In this document: positions 1 to 6,042 of the stretch, piece by piece | Layout of the letters: each line of letters begins with the position of its first letter | Numbering within the stretch: position 1 is the stretch's first letter | Source of the DNA: Chitinophagaceae bacterium UBA4412 | GTDB taxonomy: Bacteria > Bacteroidota > Bacteroidia > Chitinophagales > Chitinophagaceae | Assembly: GCA_002400445.1 (NCBI GenBank) | Contig: DGQO01000028.1 | Span: 26,942-35,855 of the forward strand | DNA: 8,914 nt | Direction: 5' to 3' | The notes under the pieces: model-generated | Database searches by the model: none | Told to the model about the DNA's origin: nothing | What the model saw: the letters and a program-made list of their open reading frames with translations, nothing else | Position numbers and translations under genes: made by a program

Positions 1-581
1 CCATAAAATGCGAGACCGCTTTGAGAGAAAATACGGCCAATAGGATCGGCAACGAATTCATCCCAGTGTTCAAAATTATCAAAGAGTTTTGCACCCAGGA
101 TCCCGAATACAAGACCGAGAATAATGAGGTCTCCCACCCTGTCGTGAGGCCAGATGCGCACTGTGCGGCGCTCCGGTGCTTTTAATTTTTGCTTGTCTTT
201 CTCATACCACTTAATACCAATAAGAATGGCAGCCCCGATGATACCACCGAGCACACTGCCCGCAGTACTAAAAATATAATCCTGAGGATTTACCTCGGGC
301 GGCTTACTAAAAAACAGCCCGATGAGTTTGTAACCAAAGATGAAACCAGTAAGCCCATTCAGGAAGAGATCGATCATAGAGGCAGGCTTGCCCACCGTAA
401 TCATTTCTTCCCGTGGCAGCAGTAAGCCAAGTTTTTCTTTGCGCTTGAGTTCTGAAGAGAGAATTACGGCTGCAACAACAAAAGCCAGTGCCACAAAGAG
501 TCCGAAGGTATTGAGAAAGGACAGTGCATGCCACTCAACCCCGAACCAGTCTTTAAAAACGTAATATAAATTTGGATACAT
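1..581 (-). CDS. lgt: Prolipoprotein diacylglyceryl transferase, N-terminal part (runs off the window)
   Basis: Lgt is an inner-membrane enzyme that moves diacylglycerol from phosphatidylglycerol to the lipobox cysteine of prolipoproteins, the first step of lipoprotein maturation. The ATG is at 581; 193 codons are visible and the C-terminus lies beyond base 1. The protein begins MYPNLYYVFKDWFG and shows hydrophobic segments at about residues 22-42, 76-91, 108-124 and 151-167. It ends in SGLAFYG, which matches the conserved loop read as GMSFHG in E. coli Lgt. That loop sits near residue 190 here against about 100 in E. coli, so there is a long N-terminal extension, which I recall from other Bacteroidota Lgts. 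Tyrosine replaces the E. coli His103. The later Lgt signature (Arg/Asn/Glu region) is outside the window. No convincing promoter was found, though a TATATTGC octamer lies at 608-615. Identification is from remembered family resemblance. Confidence 0.85.
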   Translation of the reverse strand, partial: MYPNLYYVFKDWFGVEWHALSFLNTFGLFVALAFVVAAVILSSELKRKEKLGLLLPREEMITVGKPASMIDLFLNGLTGFIFGYKLIGLFFSKPPEVNPQDYIFSTAGSVLGGIIGAAILIGIKWYEKDKQKLKAPERRTVRIWPHDRVGDLIILGLVFGILGAKLFDNFEHWDEFVADPIGRIFSQSGLAFY

Positions 582-633
582 ATTATAGAGTTAATGCAAA
601 AAGCGCTGCAATATATTCCTTAGCAATGGCAAT

Positions 634-665
634 AAAAAATCCCCCGGCAGTTATGACGGAGGATT
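634..665 (-). terminator. Rho-independent terminator of the bacilliredoxin gene
   Basis: On the minus strand AATCCTCCG (665-657) pairs with CGGGGGATT (646-638) in nine pairs with one wobble. The loop is about ten bases, and the 3' arm runs into a six-T tract. It begins 23 bases past the stop of the gene at 688-1104 and should insulate lgt from it. Confidence 0.8.
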
Positions 666-687
666 GAAAATTTATTTTTTAAGCAAA

Positions 688-1104
688 TTAATTACAATGC
701 GCTTCAAAAGCACCCATGAGGTTATCTGCAACCATTTGTGCACTTTTACCTTCAATCATATGGCGTTCTATCATGTGGACGAGTTGCCCGTCTTTAAACA
801 AAGCAATGGAAGGTGATGAAGGCGGATAAGGCATCAAATGCTTGCGCACCGCCTGTACAGCCTCTGTATCAAAACCCGCAAATGAGGTGGTAAGCTGATC
901 TGGTTTTTTAGTGGCATTGTGCACCGCCATCACTGTACCGGGGCGGGCTGTACCGGCGCTACAACCACATACACTGTTGATCATAACCAGGGTAGTTCCT
1001 TTTGTACTTAAAACAGTTTCCACTTCTTCGGCCGTGCGCATTTCCACGAAACCATTGTCGGTGAGTTCTTCCTTCATCGGGATAATTATCTCTGCTGGAT
1101 ACAT
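688..1104 (-). CDS. BrxA/BrxB-family bacilliredoxin
   Basis: This 138-residue protein has a thioredoxin-like fold of the BrxA/BrxB (YphP/YqiW, formerly DUF1094) family, which removes bacillithiol from S-bacillithiolated cytosolic proteins under oxidative stress. The N-terminus MYPAEIIIPMKEEL fits the family start. The redox motif is Cys46-Gly47-Cys48 within NSVCGCSAGTARPG, an unusual one-residue spacing typical of this family. A PPSSPSIALF stretch and HMIEGKSAQMV in the C-terminal half also fit, as does the length (B. subtilis paralogues are about 144 residues). The gene is monocistronic, with promoter at 1127-1155 and terminator at 634-665, and is divergent from the Hsp20 gene. The family name is secure. 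Use of bacillithiol by this organism is inferred from the gene and not shown here. BrxA cannot be told from BrxB by eye. Confidence 0.93.
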   Translation of the reverse strand: MYPAEIIIPMKEELTDNGFVEMRTAEEVETVLSTKGTTLVMINSVCGCSAGTARPGTVMAVHNATKKPDQLTTSFAGFDTEAVQAVRKHLMPYPPSSPSIALFKDGQLVHMIERHMIEGKSAQMVADNLMGAFEAHCN

Positions 1105-1126
1105 AATATTTTGTTTTTTGTGGGTA

Positions 1127-1155
1127 CAAAATTACTGGCAATTGTTTAAATACAA
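1127..1155 (-). promoter_or_regulatory. Bacteroidota-type promoter of the bacilliredoxin gene
   Basis: The minus strand carries TTG (1155-1153), an 18-base spacer and TAATTTTG (1134-1127), a perfect match to the TAnnTTTG -7 box. Transcription would start near 1120, leaving a leader of only about 16 bases before the ATG at 1104. Confidence 0.7.
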
Positions 1156-1269
1156 GCCTCCGGTTTCAATACTTCCCAAAAGCGAAAACGGCAATAATGG
1201 CAGTTGGATTTCCAAATTGTAGCCAAACTGGCGCAATAAGCACAGCTTTCTGTAAAAAAGGGTTGATTA

Positions 1270-1299
1270 TTGAAATGGTACAGCATTTGAAATCCTTTG
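1270..1299 (+). promoter_or_regulatory. Candidate promoter of the Hsp20 gene
   Basis: TTG at 1270-1272 is followed after 19 bases by ATCCTTTG (1292-1299). The spacing is right and the TTTG half of the -7 box is present, but the leading TA is replaced by AT. The predicted start near 1306 gives a leader of about 35 bases. I see no CIRCE-like inverted repeat. Confidence 0.4.
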
Positions 1300-1341
1300 C
1301 ACGAAACAACAAAAATTTTAAACCAAAAACTTATAATTACT

Positions 1342-1785
1342 ATGACGCTCGTAAAAGTAAACAACAACGGCTTCGGCAGATCGATTGACGGAATGATGAA
1401 AGACTTATTCAACGAATTTCCATCTACAATGGCAAAGACATTCAGGGAAGATGTTTTCAATTTTCCACCCGTGAATATTGTGGAAAAAGCAGAAGGCTAC
1501 GAGGTAGAACTTTCTGTACCTGGATTTGAAAAAGCAGATTTTTCTGTAAAACTAGACAATAATGTACTCACCATTAGCACAGAAAAAAAGGAAGAGTCTG
1601 CAACACAGGATGCTAAGCTGATTCGCAAAGAATTTTCTTACAAATCTTTCAAGCGCAGTTTTACCATTGATGACAAAATTGATGCAGAGAATATTGCTGC
1701 TAAATATGAAAACGGTATTCTTAAGTTGGAGTTGCCTAAAAAAGAAATTGTAAAAGCAGGTGCTAAAGACATCAACATTTTGTAA
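1342..1785 (+). CDS. Hsp20/alpha-crystallin family small heat-shock protein
   Basis: An ATP-independent holdase that binds unfolding proteins as large cytosolic oligomers until Hsp70-type chaperones refold them. The 147-residue protein has a short N-terminal arm (MTLVKVNNNGFGRS, then DLFNEFP). An alpha-crystallin domain spans about 41-135, with PPVNIVEKAEGYEVELSVPG near its start and the NGILKLELPKK signature at 124-134. It ends in a C-terminal I-x-I anchor (INI, 144-146). Length is typical for bacterial Hsp20. The same frame is open upstream to a TTG at 1297, but that lies inside the candidate promoter and adds residues unlike the family, so the ATG at 1342 is chosen. The gene is divergent from the bacilliredoxin gene across 237 bases, which places two stress genes on one intergenic region; co-regulation is inference. 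A strong terminator follows. Confidence 0.95.
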   Translation: MTLVKVNNNGFGRSIDGMMKDLFNEFPSTMAKTFREDVFNFPPVNIVEKAEGYEVELSVPGFEKADFSVKLDNNVLTISTEKKEESATQDAKLIRKEFSYKSFKRSFTIDDKIDAENIAAKYENGILKLELPKKEIVKAGAKDINIL

Positions 1786-1823
1786 GCTGCCTTCAGGATT
1801 TACCGGTTCCATATTTGATCACG

Positions 1824-1854
1824 GCCGTCTCATTAATTTGAGGCGGCTTTTTTT
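1824..1854 (+). terminator. Rho-independent terminator after the Hsp20 gene
   Basis: GCCGTCTCA (1824-1832) pairs with TGAGGCGGC (1839-1847) in nine pairs with one G-T wobble around a six-base loop. Seven Ts (1848-1854) follow. It lies 38 bases after the Hsp20 stop codon. Confidence 0.88.
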
Positions 1855-2082
1855 AGACAGACATGCATAAAGTTTCGGTACATGAAAAAAGATTCAGATG
1901 CCTGCAAATGACGCTGGTAAAAATGATGCAGGGCAGAATGAAGTAATTTAAACCGTCTTATATCAAGGTAAAAATGCTGATTTATCGGCAGGATTATACA
2001 CGCATCGGGTTAGTTTGTTAACCTCGTGTAAACTTCAATCGGTTTTCCTCCTTATTACGTGGCGCATTGTGCCTGAATGGTT

Positions 2083-2090
2083 TATCTTCG
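2083..2090 (+). promoter_or_regulatory. Possible -7 box of the secreted-protein gene
   Basis: TATCTTCG matches TAnnTTTG at five of six defined bases and lies 24 bases before the ATG at 2115. No TTG is present at the expected distance of 19-21 bases upstream (the nearest is 12 bases away), so this is only a candidate. Confidence 0.3.
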
Positions 2091-2114
2091 CCCATTGAAA
2101 AAACCAATATTATA

Positions 2115-3371
2115 ATGATTAAAAGCATCCTGGTTTCGTTTTGTATCTTTCTCGCATTGAATTCAATGGCCCATGGCCAGGATACTATTCCCACTATGGT
2201 TACGAAACCAGATACGCTCCTTCGCATTAAAAACCTAAATCCTTATTTTACTTTACATGTAGATTCTACGTTAAAGTACCAATTGGAGATCAACAAAAAT
2301 CCGAGTGACTACTATTGGTTTTTGAAAAACTCACCCGTTGGTCTTCGTTTAAATAAAGACAATGGTGTGCTTACTTTTAAAGCAGACAAAAACTACTTCC
2401 TTTCCGGACGCCTGCAATATGACCATGAGTACAAGGTAAACCTGAGTGTACAAAATTTAGACAAACCTGAAGAAAAAGTAGACACTTCGTTTATCTTATT
2501 ATTTTACAGTACTGAAATAATCCCATCACTCATTAAGCCTACGGTGAGCAAGTCTTTATTCATAGATGAAGGAGATACATTAAGTTTCAAAATTCAATGT
2601 GAGCATGGCAGTTTTCCAATTGAAGTAATGACTTATACCAGCAACTATCCTATTAAATCGCTTACGCCGGTTACGAAGTGCGGAGATGATTTTACCTGGT
2701 TTGTGCCGTTCGACTTTATTAAAGACACAGAGAAAGAGAAAACAAAACGGCTTGATCTTTATTTTATCGGAACTACAAAATTCCACGTTTCCGATACAGC
2801 TAAAGTTGAAGTTATCGTAAGGGAAAATATAAATTATCCGCAGCAGGTTCTTGAATTTGAGCGGCTGAGAAAAGATGTGAAAGCATATGTCACTTCGCTT
2901 AAGAGCAGCTTTCGTATTGTAGATCGCCGGATTAAGAAAGTAAAACGCACTCGTACCAGTTTCGATCTTGGCTCTGCCACTACAACACTTACGGGAACCA
3001 TTATGTCGTCGCTCGACAACCCAAGCCAGAAAACTGCAGGTAAAATTTTACCTAGTGTTGGTGTAGCATTAGTGCCGGTAAAAGAAGCCGCTGCACCAAA
3101 TAGTACTTATGAACAAAACAGTGCAGGGCTTATCCGGAGCAGCATTAAACGCCTGGAATATTTACTGCAGCAAAATCAATTGGATGGCACAAGAGATCCG
3201 CTCATCCTCTCTAAAGCACAGAAGTTAAAAGATGAATTGAAGCAAATGCAAATTCAACTGATTGATATTCCTTACCCGGAAGAAAATGTGGATGAGGGAG
3301 AATTGGATGCCTATTTCAATAACCCGGCAGTGAATAAAAAATACAAACCTAAAAAGCGGCGGAAAAAATAA
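2115..3371 (+). CDS. Exported protein of unknown function with two Ig-like domains and a helical C-terminal half
   Basis: I do not recognise a named family. The 418-residue product starts with a signal peptide (MIKSILVSFCIFLALNSMA, probable cleavage after HGQ22), so it should be periplasmic or surface-exposed. Residues about 42-133 and 142-236 read as two beta-rich Ig/cadherin-like domains; GLRLNKDNGVLTFKAD (76-91) resembles the turn of putative Ig (He_PIG-like) repeats. From about 245 the character changes. A basic helix (FERLRKDVKAYV to KKVKRTRT) is followed by a segment rich in Gly, Ala, Ser and Thr (284-325), then helices with coiled-coil spacing (337-383). An acidic stretch precedes the very basic tail KKYKPKKRRKK. 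No catalytic motif is visible. The ATG at 2115 is preferred over one 16 codons upstream (2067) because it starts the signal peptide. An 81-base gap separates it from the lipoprotein gene; co-transcription is possible but undecided. Confidence 0.8.
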   Translation: MIKSILVSFCIFLALNSMAHGQDTIPTMVTKPDTLLRIKNLNPYFTLHVDSTLKYQLEINKNPSDYYWFLKNSPVGLRLNKDNGVLTFKADKNYFLSGRLQYDHEYKVNLSVQNLDKPEEKVDTSFILLFYSTEIIPSLIKPTVSKSLFIDEGDTLSFKIQCEHGSFPIEVMTYTSNYPIKSLTPVTKCGDDFTWFVPFDFIKDTEKEKTKRLDLYFIGTTKFHVSDTAKVEVIVRENINYPQQVLEFERLRKDVKAYVTSLKSSFRIVDRRIKKVKRTRTSFDLGSATTTLTGTIMSSLDNPSQKTAGKILPSVGVALVPVKEAAAPNSTYEQNSAGLIRSSIKRLEYLLQQNQLDGTRDPLILSKAQKLKDELKQMQIQLIDIPYPEENVDEGELDAYFNNPAVNKKYKPKKRRKK

Positions 3372-3387
3372 TAGAGTTTTATTTTTT
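3363..3387 (+). terminator. Weak A/T-only hairpin at the end of the secreted-protein gene
   Basis: AAAAAATAA (3363-3371, including the stop codon) and TTATTTTTT (3379-3387) are perfectly complementary over nine bases with a seven-base loop, and the 3' arm doubles as the T tract. Because every pair is A-T, the hairpin is weak and termination may be partial. Confidence 0.3.
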
Positions 3388-3405
3388 ATATAAGCACCGA
3401 TGATC

Positions 3406-3436
3406 GTCTGCAATTTTGGTTTCATTCTTGCATTTG
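3406..3436 (+). promoter_or_regulatory. Candidate promoter of the small lipoprotein gene
   Basis: TCTG (3406-3409, close to TTTG) is followed after 19 bases by TGCATTTG (3429-3436), which fits TAnnTTTG at five of six defined bases. The predicted start near 3443 gives a very short A-rich leader before the ATG at 3453. Confidence 0.35.
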
Positions 3437-3452
3437 CTAAGAAAAATAAGAA

Positions 3453-3785
3453 ATGCACTTACCACGTCTCCTGATTTTTTGTATTGGATTTATTGTAGTA
3501 GCAGAGAGCTGCAGCAGGAAAACCACGCCCACCAAAGAAGCTGATAACACTATTGTGGTTCCCCCTGCAAAAGATAGTGCAGCAGTAAAAGTGCCGGTAA
3601 GGTACAAAGCTGTAAAAACTGTTGCCCCAAAATCAATTTCATTAAATGATAAGGCCGCTAAGAAAACAGTAGATGGCCGCTTTTACTATGATCTTGAGGG
3701 CAAGCGTTACTGGCGCAGCAAAAAAGACGGCCGTTATTACCTGTATTACAAAGGCATGTTCAGCAACCCGGATTTTCAGCAATAA
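3453..3785 (+). CDS. Small putative lipoprotein of unknown function
   Basis: The 110-residue product has a lipoprotein-type signal peptide (MHLPRLLIFCIGFIVVAES) with the candidate lipidated cysteine at position 20. The lipobox AESC is loose, with Glu where a small residue is usual. After it comes a low-complexity Lys/Thr/Pro/Val-rich linker (about 21-70). The C-terminal 40 residues are aromatic and basic and contain two similar units, VDGRFYYDLEGKRYW (73-87) and KDGRYYLYYKGMF (91-103). I do not recognise the family. It would sit in the inner or outer membrane facing the periplasm, or at the surface; the residues after the cysteine are basic (SRK), not the acidic surface-export signal described for some Bacteroidota. 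Its stop codon is directly followed by the stop codon of the opposing decarboxylase gene. The ATG at 3453 starts the signal peptide, so the start is fairly sure. Confidence 0.75.
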   Translation: MHLPRLLIFCIGFIVVAESCSRKTTPTKEADNTIVVPPAKDSAAVKVPVRYKAVKTVAPKSISLNDKAAKKTVDGRFYYDLEGKRYWRSKKDGRYYLYYKGMFSNPDFQQ

Positions 3786-5219
3786 TTACGGCTGCTTATA
3801 ACCCAAAATCTTGAGCATACTTTGGGAGCTTTGCTGCCGGGCATATACCCACTCAGACAGTTTACCATTTTTATCTTTTTCTATTACTACATGCTTAGGC
3901 GAAGGAATGAGACAATGTTTAATACCGCCATATCCGCTTATCTGATCCTGGTAAGCACCGGTGTGAAAAAATCCTACAACTAAAAGTTCCTTGTTGCCTT
4001 CATCCGCTTCATCGCTATTTTTTGTTTTGGGTAAGAACACTTCATTAATGTGCTCTTCACTATCGTAATAATCATGACCATCACAAGTTATGCCTCCCAG
4101 TACTACCCGTTGGTATTCATTATTCCATTTATTAATCGGCAGCATAAGGAACTTCTCTCCTATTCCCCAGGTATCTGGTAAGGTTGTAATAAAAGAGGAA
4201 TCAATCATATACCAGGTTTCTCTATCGTTCTGGTGTTTCTCCCCAATCACGCTATAAATATGCGCCATACTTTCACCCACGGTGAAGCTTCCAAATTCTG
4301 TATAAATATCCGGCATCTGCACTTTCGCTTTCTTGCAGGCATTTTTAATATTGCCTACAATTTCATTGATCATAAACTGGTAGTCATACTCAAACCCCAG
4401 CGAGTGTTTTATAGGGAAACCTCCGCCAATATTTATAGAATCCAGTTCGGGACAAATCTTTTTAAGCTGGCAATATAAAGTCACACTTTTCTGCAATTCA
4501 CTCCAGTAATAGATATCGTCTTTAATACCCTTGTTTAGGAATATATGCAGCATCTTCAACTGAAACTTATCTTCATAACCTTCAATCTCATCCACATAAA
4601 AACCAAGTACATCTTTAGCTTTCATACCGAGGCGGGAAGTGTAAAAAGGAAATGTAGGCTCTTCTTCTGCAGCAATACGAATACCCAGTTTAAATGGCTC
4701 ACCCGTGCGGATGTTCCGCTTGTACATGTTTAATTCCTCTTTGTTATCCAAAACAGGAATTACATTTTTAAATCCATCATTGATAAGCTTTGCAATACGG
4801 GATGTGTAATTGCGCTGTTTAAATCCGTTGCAAACGATATGAATGTCTTTCGTTATTTTTTTACGCTTGTATAAATGGTTGATGATATCAATATCATAAG
4901 CATAGGAAGTTTCCAGGTGTATATCATGCTTAAGCGTTTCTTCTACAATGAAACTGAAATGAGAACTCTTGGTACAATAGCAATATTTATATTTCCCTTC
5001 GTATTTATGTTTTTTAATAGCATTGGCAAACATCTGCTTCGCTTTGTTGATCTGCATACCAATTTTGGGCAGGTAAGTAATCTTCAACGGTGTGCCATGT
5101 TTGTCTATCAACGCTTTTAAATCCACATCATTATACTGCAGGTAATTGTCTTTCAGTTTAAATCCTTCCTGCGGAAAATTAAAGGTTTGCTGAACGAGGC
5201 TATTGTACGTATTGTTCAT
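3786..5219 (-). CDS. PLP-dependent decarboxylase, alanine-racemase fold (arginine decarboxylase-like)
   Basis: This 477-residue cytosolic enzyme belongs to the ornithine/DAP/arginine decarboxylase group (type III PLP fold) and matches the form of about 465 residues annotated as arginine decarboxylase in Bacteroidota. If so, it makes agmatine for polyamine synthesis. Visible features are Lys84 in YCTKSSH as the likely PLP Schiff-base lysine, YTSRLGM (193-199), NIGGGFP (263-269) as the glycine-rich phosphate loop, TEFGSFTV (307-314) where relatives have EPGR, TCDGHDYY (378-385) resembling the catalytic Cys-x-x-x-Asp motif, and TGAYQ (420-424) in the C-terminal barrel. The frame continues upstream to a GTG at 5294, but that abuts the rplT terminator and lies outside the promoter, so the ATG at 5219 is chosen. 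Substrate specificity cannot be read from sequence; diaminopimelate, ornithine or carboxynorspermidine decarboxylation remains possible. No terminator is visible at its 3' end. Confidence 0.88.
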   Translation of the reverse strand: MNNTYNSLVQQTFNFPQEGFKLKDNYLQYNDVDLKALIDKHGTPLKITYLPKIGMQINKAKQMFANAIKKHKYEGKYKYCYCTKSSHFSFIVEETLKHDIHLETSYAYDIDIINHLYKRKKITKDIHIVCNGFKQRNYTSRIAKLINDGFKNVIPVLDNKEELNMYKRNIRTGEPFKLGIRIAAEEEPTFPFYTSRLGMKAKDVLGFYVDEIEGYEDKFQLKMLHIFLNKGIKDDIYYWSELQKSVTLYCQLKKICPELDSINIGGGFPIKHSLGFEYDYQFMINEIVGNIKNACKKAKVQMPDIYTEFGSFTVGESMAHIYSVIGEKHQNDRETWYMIDSSFITTLPDTWGIGEKFLMLPINKWNNEYQRVVLGGITCDGHDYYDSEEHINEVFLPKTKNSDEADEGNKELLVVGFFHTGAYQDQISGYGGIKHCLIPSPKHVVIEKDKNGKLSEWVYARQQSSQSMLKILGYKQP

Positions 5220-5261
5220 TATTGTAAAATCCTTGTTGTAAAGGGTTAAAAAATAGAGCAG

Positions 5262-5297
5262 CAAAGATATTGTATCAATCTTTTTAACGGGCACAAA
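5262..5297 (-). promoter_or_regulatory. Promoter of the decarboxylase gene
   Basis: The minus strand has a perfect -7 box, TATCTTTG (5269-5262). The nearest upstream TTTG (5297-5294) is 24 bases away, longer than the usual 19-21, and is built from the T tract of the rplT terminator. Start near 5255; leader about 36 bases. Confidence 0.5.
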
Positions 5298-5319
5298 AAA
5301 ACGCCCTCTTTCGAGGGCG
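5295..5319 (-). terminator. Rho-independent terminator of the rpmI-rplT operon
   Basis: CGCCCTC (minus 5319-5313) pairs perfectly with GAGGGCG (5308-5302) around a four-base GAAA loop, a stable GNRA-type tetraloop, and is followed by seven Ts (5301-5295). It begins 22 bases past the rplT stop. Confidence 0.92.
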
Positions 5320-5341
5320 GTTATAATTCTTTTGTTTCGGA

Positions 5342-5686
5342 TTATTTTACGGATTCAACAAGCGCTTTAAAAGCTTCCGGCTGGTTCATAGCCAGGTCTG
5401 CAAGCACTTTGCGATTCAGGTCAATTTCCTTTACAGCAAGTTTGTGAATGAATTCGCTGTAAGTAATCCCTTCTGCTCTTACTGCCGCATTAATACGGGC
5501 AATCCACAGGCGGCGATAATCACGCTTTTTAATTTTACGGCCAACGTAGCTATACGTTAAACCTTTCTCCATTACGTTTTTGGCAACGGTATATACATTT
5601 TTACGCTTGCCATAATAGCCTTTGGCAGCTTTTAAGATTCTTTTGCGGCGAGCCCTGCTGGCTACTGCGTTTACTGAACGTGGCAT
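5342..5686 (-). CDS. rplT: 50S ribosomal protein L20
   Basis: L20 binds 23S rRNA early in large-subunit assembly, and in several bacteria it also represses its own operon by binding the mRNA leader. The 114-residue length and sequence are typical: [34 protein letters not shown] (22-36), [16 protein letters not shown] (53-68) and the C-terminal [17 protein letters not shown]. The long basic N-terminal extension that enters the subunit is present. The gene lies 48 bases downstream of rpmI in the conserved order rpmI-rplT and is followed by a strong terminator. Confidence 0.98.
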   Translation of the reverse strand: MPRSVNAVASRARRKRILKAAKGYYGKRKNVYTVAKNVMEKGLTYSYVGRKIKKRDYRRLWIARINAAVRAEGITYSEFIHKLAVKEIDLNRKVLADLAMNQPEAFKALVESVK

Positions 5687-5734
5687 ATAATATTTTTTTA
5701 AAAGTTATTGGTTAGATCGTGTTGCACCCGGGCT

Positions 5735-5932
5735 TTATTTCATCCCCAGCAAACGCTTTACAAAGTGAAGATTAGCATCAGATACCATACCATCTAAGCG
5801 CATACCACGCTTGCGCTTGGTTGACTTTTTAGTGAGGATGTGACGTTTGAAAGCTTTTTGGTGTGTGATCTTACCTGTACCGGTAACTTTAAAGCGCTTC
5901 TTGGCGCTGCTGTTGGTTTTAACCTTTGGCAT
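5735..5932 (-). CDS. rpmI: 50S ribosomal protein L35
   Basis: The 65-residue protein [20 protein letters not shown] and onward is a standard bacterial L35, with [15 protein letters not shown], the histidine/lysine-rich [14 protein letters not shown] (29-42) and the C-terminal VKRLLGMK. It sits in the large subunit. The same frame stays open upstream to about 6280, but the ATG at 5932 gives exactly the family N-terminus, and the upstream part covers the operon's own promoter and leader. It is first in an rpmI-rplT operon. The usual upstream partner infC (IF3) is absent; the neighbour is instead a divergent transporter gene. Confidence 0.98.
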   Translation of the reverse strand: MPKVKTNSSAKKRFKVTGTGKITHQKAFKRHILTKKSTKRKRGMRLDGMVSDANLHFVKRLLGMK

Positions 5933-5966
5933 TACATAACTGTTATAAGTTACTCCCTGCTGGCGT

Positions 5967-5995
5967 TCCCGAACGGTCGGGACTCTTTTTGAGCC
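5967..5995 (-). promoter_or_regulatory. Two-hairpin leader element of the rpmI-rplT mRNA
   Basis: In the roughly 104-base leader the minus strand reads GGCTC-AAAAA-GAGTC (5995-5981, one wobble). It is directly abutted, with a one- to two-base overlap, by TCCCGA-CCGT-TCGGGA (5982-5967, perfect six pairs). The hairpins could stack coaxially or compete at the shared bases. Neither is followed by a T tract. The position, 35 bases before the rpmI ATG, suits a ribosomal-protein autoregulatory site such as L20 binding, but no match to a known leader class was made. Confidence 0.4.
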
Positions 5996-6042
5996 ATGTG
6001 GGAAATGTTTAACCGAAAAATAAAAATTTTCTTTTCGGGCGG

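Larger units (their letters stand above)
1786..2114. other. Intergenic region without a recognisable gene
   Basis: These 329 bases hold the Hsp20 terminator (1824-1854) and a possible promoter for the secreted-protein gene near 2083-2090. The stretch between about 1856 and 2080 shows no coding frame with family resemblance, no tRNA-like cloverleaf and no obvious repeat or long hairpin. A frame open from an upstream start at 2067 joins the next gene but has no signal-peptide-like start. Confidence 0.6.

Noticed and set aside
189..564. Plus-strand open frames of about 75 codons over the lgt region.
   Set aside because: They are antisense shadows of the lgt coding sequence, with no recognisable protein character.
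1297..1341. An upstream TTG start for Hsp20.
   Set aside because: It falls inside the candidate -7 box, and its residues do not resemble Hsp20 N-termini.
2010..2040. A GTTAAC-like partial dyad (GTTTGTTAAC to GTGTAAAC) in the gap before the secreted-protein gene.
   Set aside because: Pairing fails after four bases and there is no associated box at the right spacing, so it is likely chance.
5220..5294. A 25-codon N-terminal extension of the decarboxylase from GTG at 5294.
   Set aside because: It starts upstream of the perfect -7 box and touches the rplT terminator, so it would not be on the mRNA. The family-like sequence begins at the ATG at 5219.
5220..5341. A possible small RNA downstream of rplT, since some Bacteroidota RNA motifs are reported near L20 genes.
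   Set aside because: The 122-base gap is fully used by the terminator, the decarboxylase promoter and its leader, and I saw no further hairpin plus terminator.
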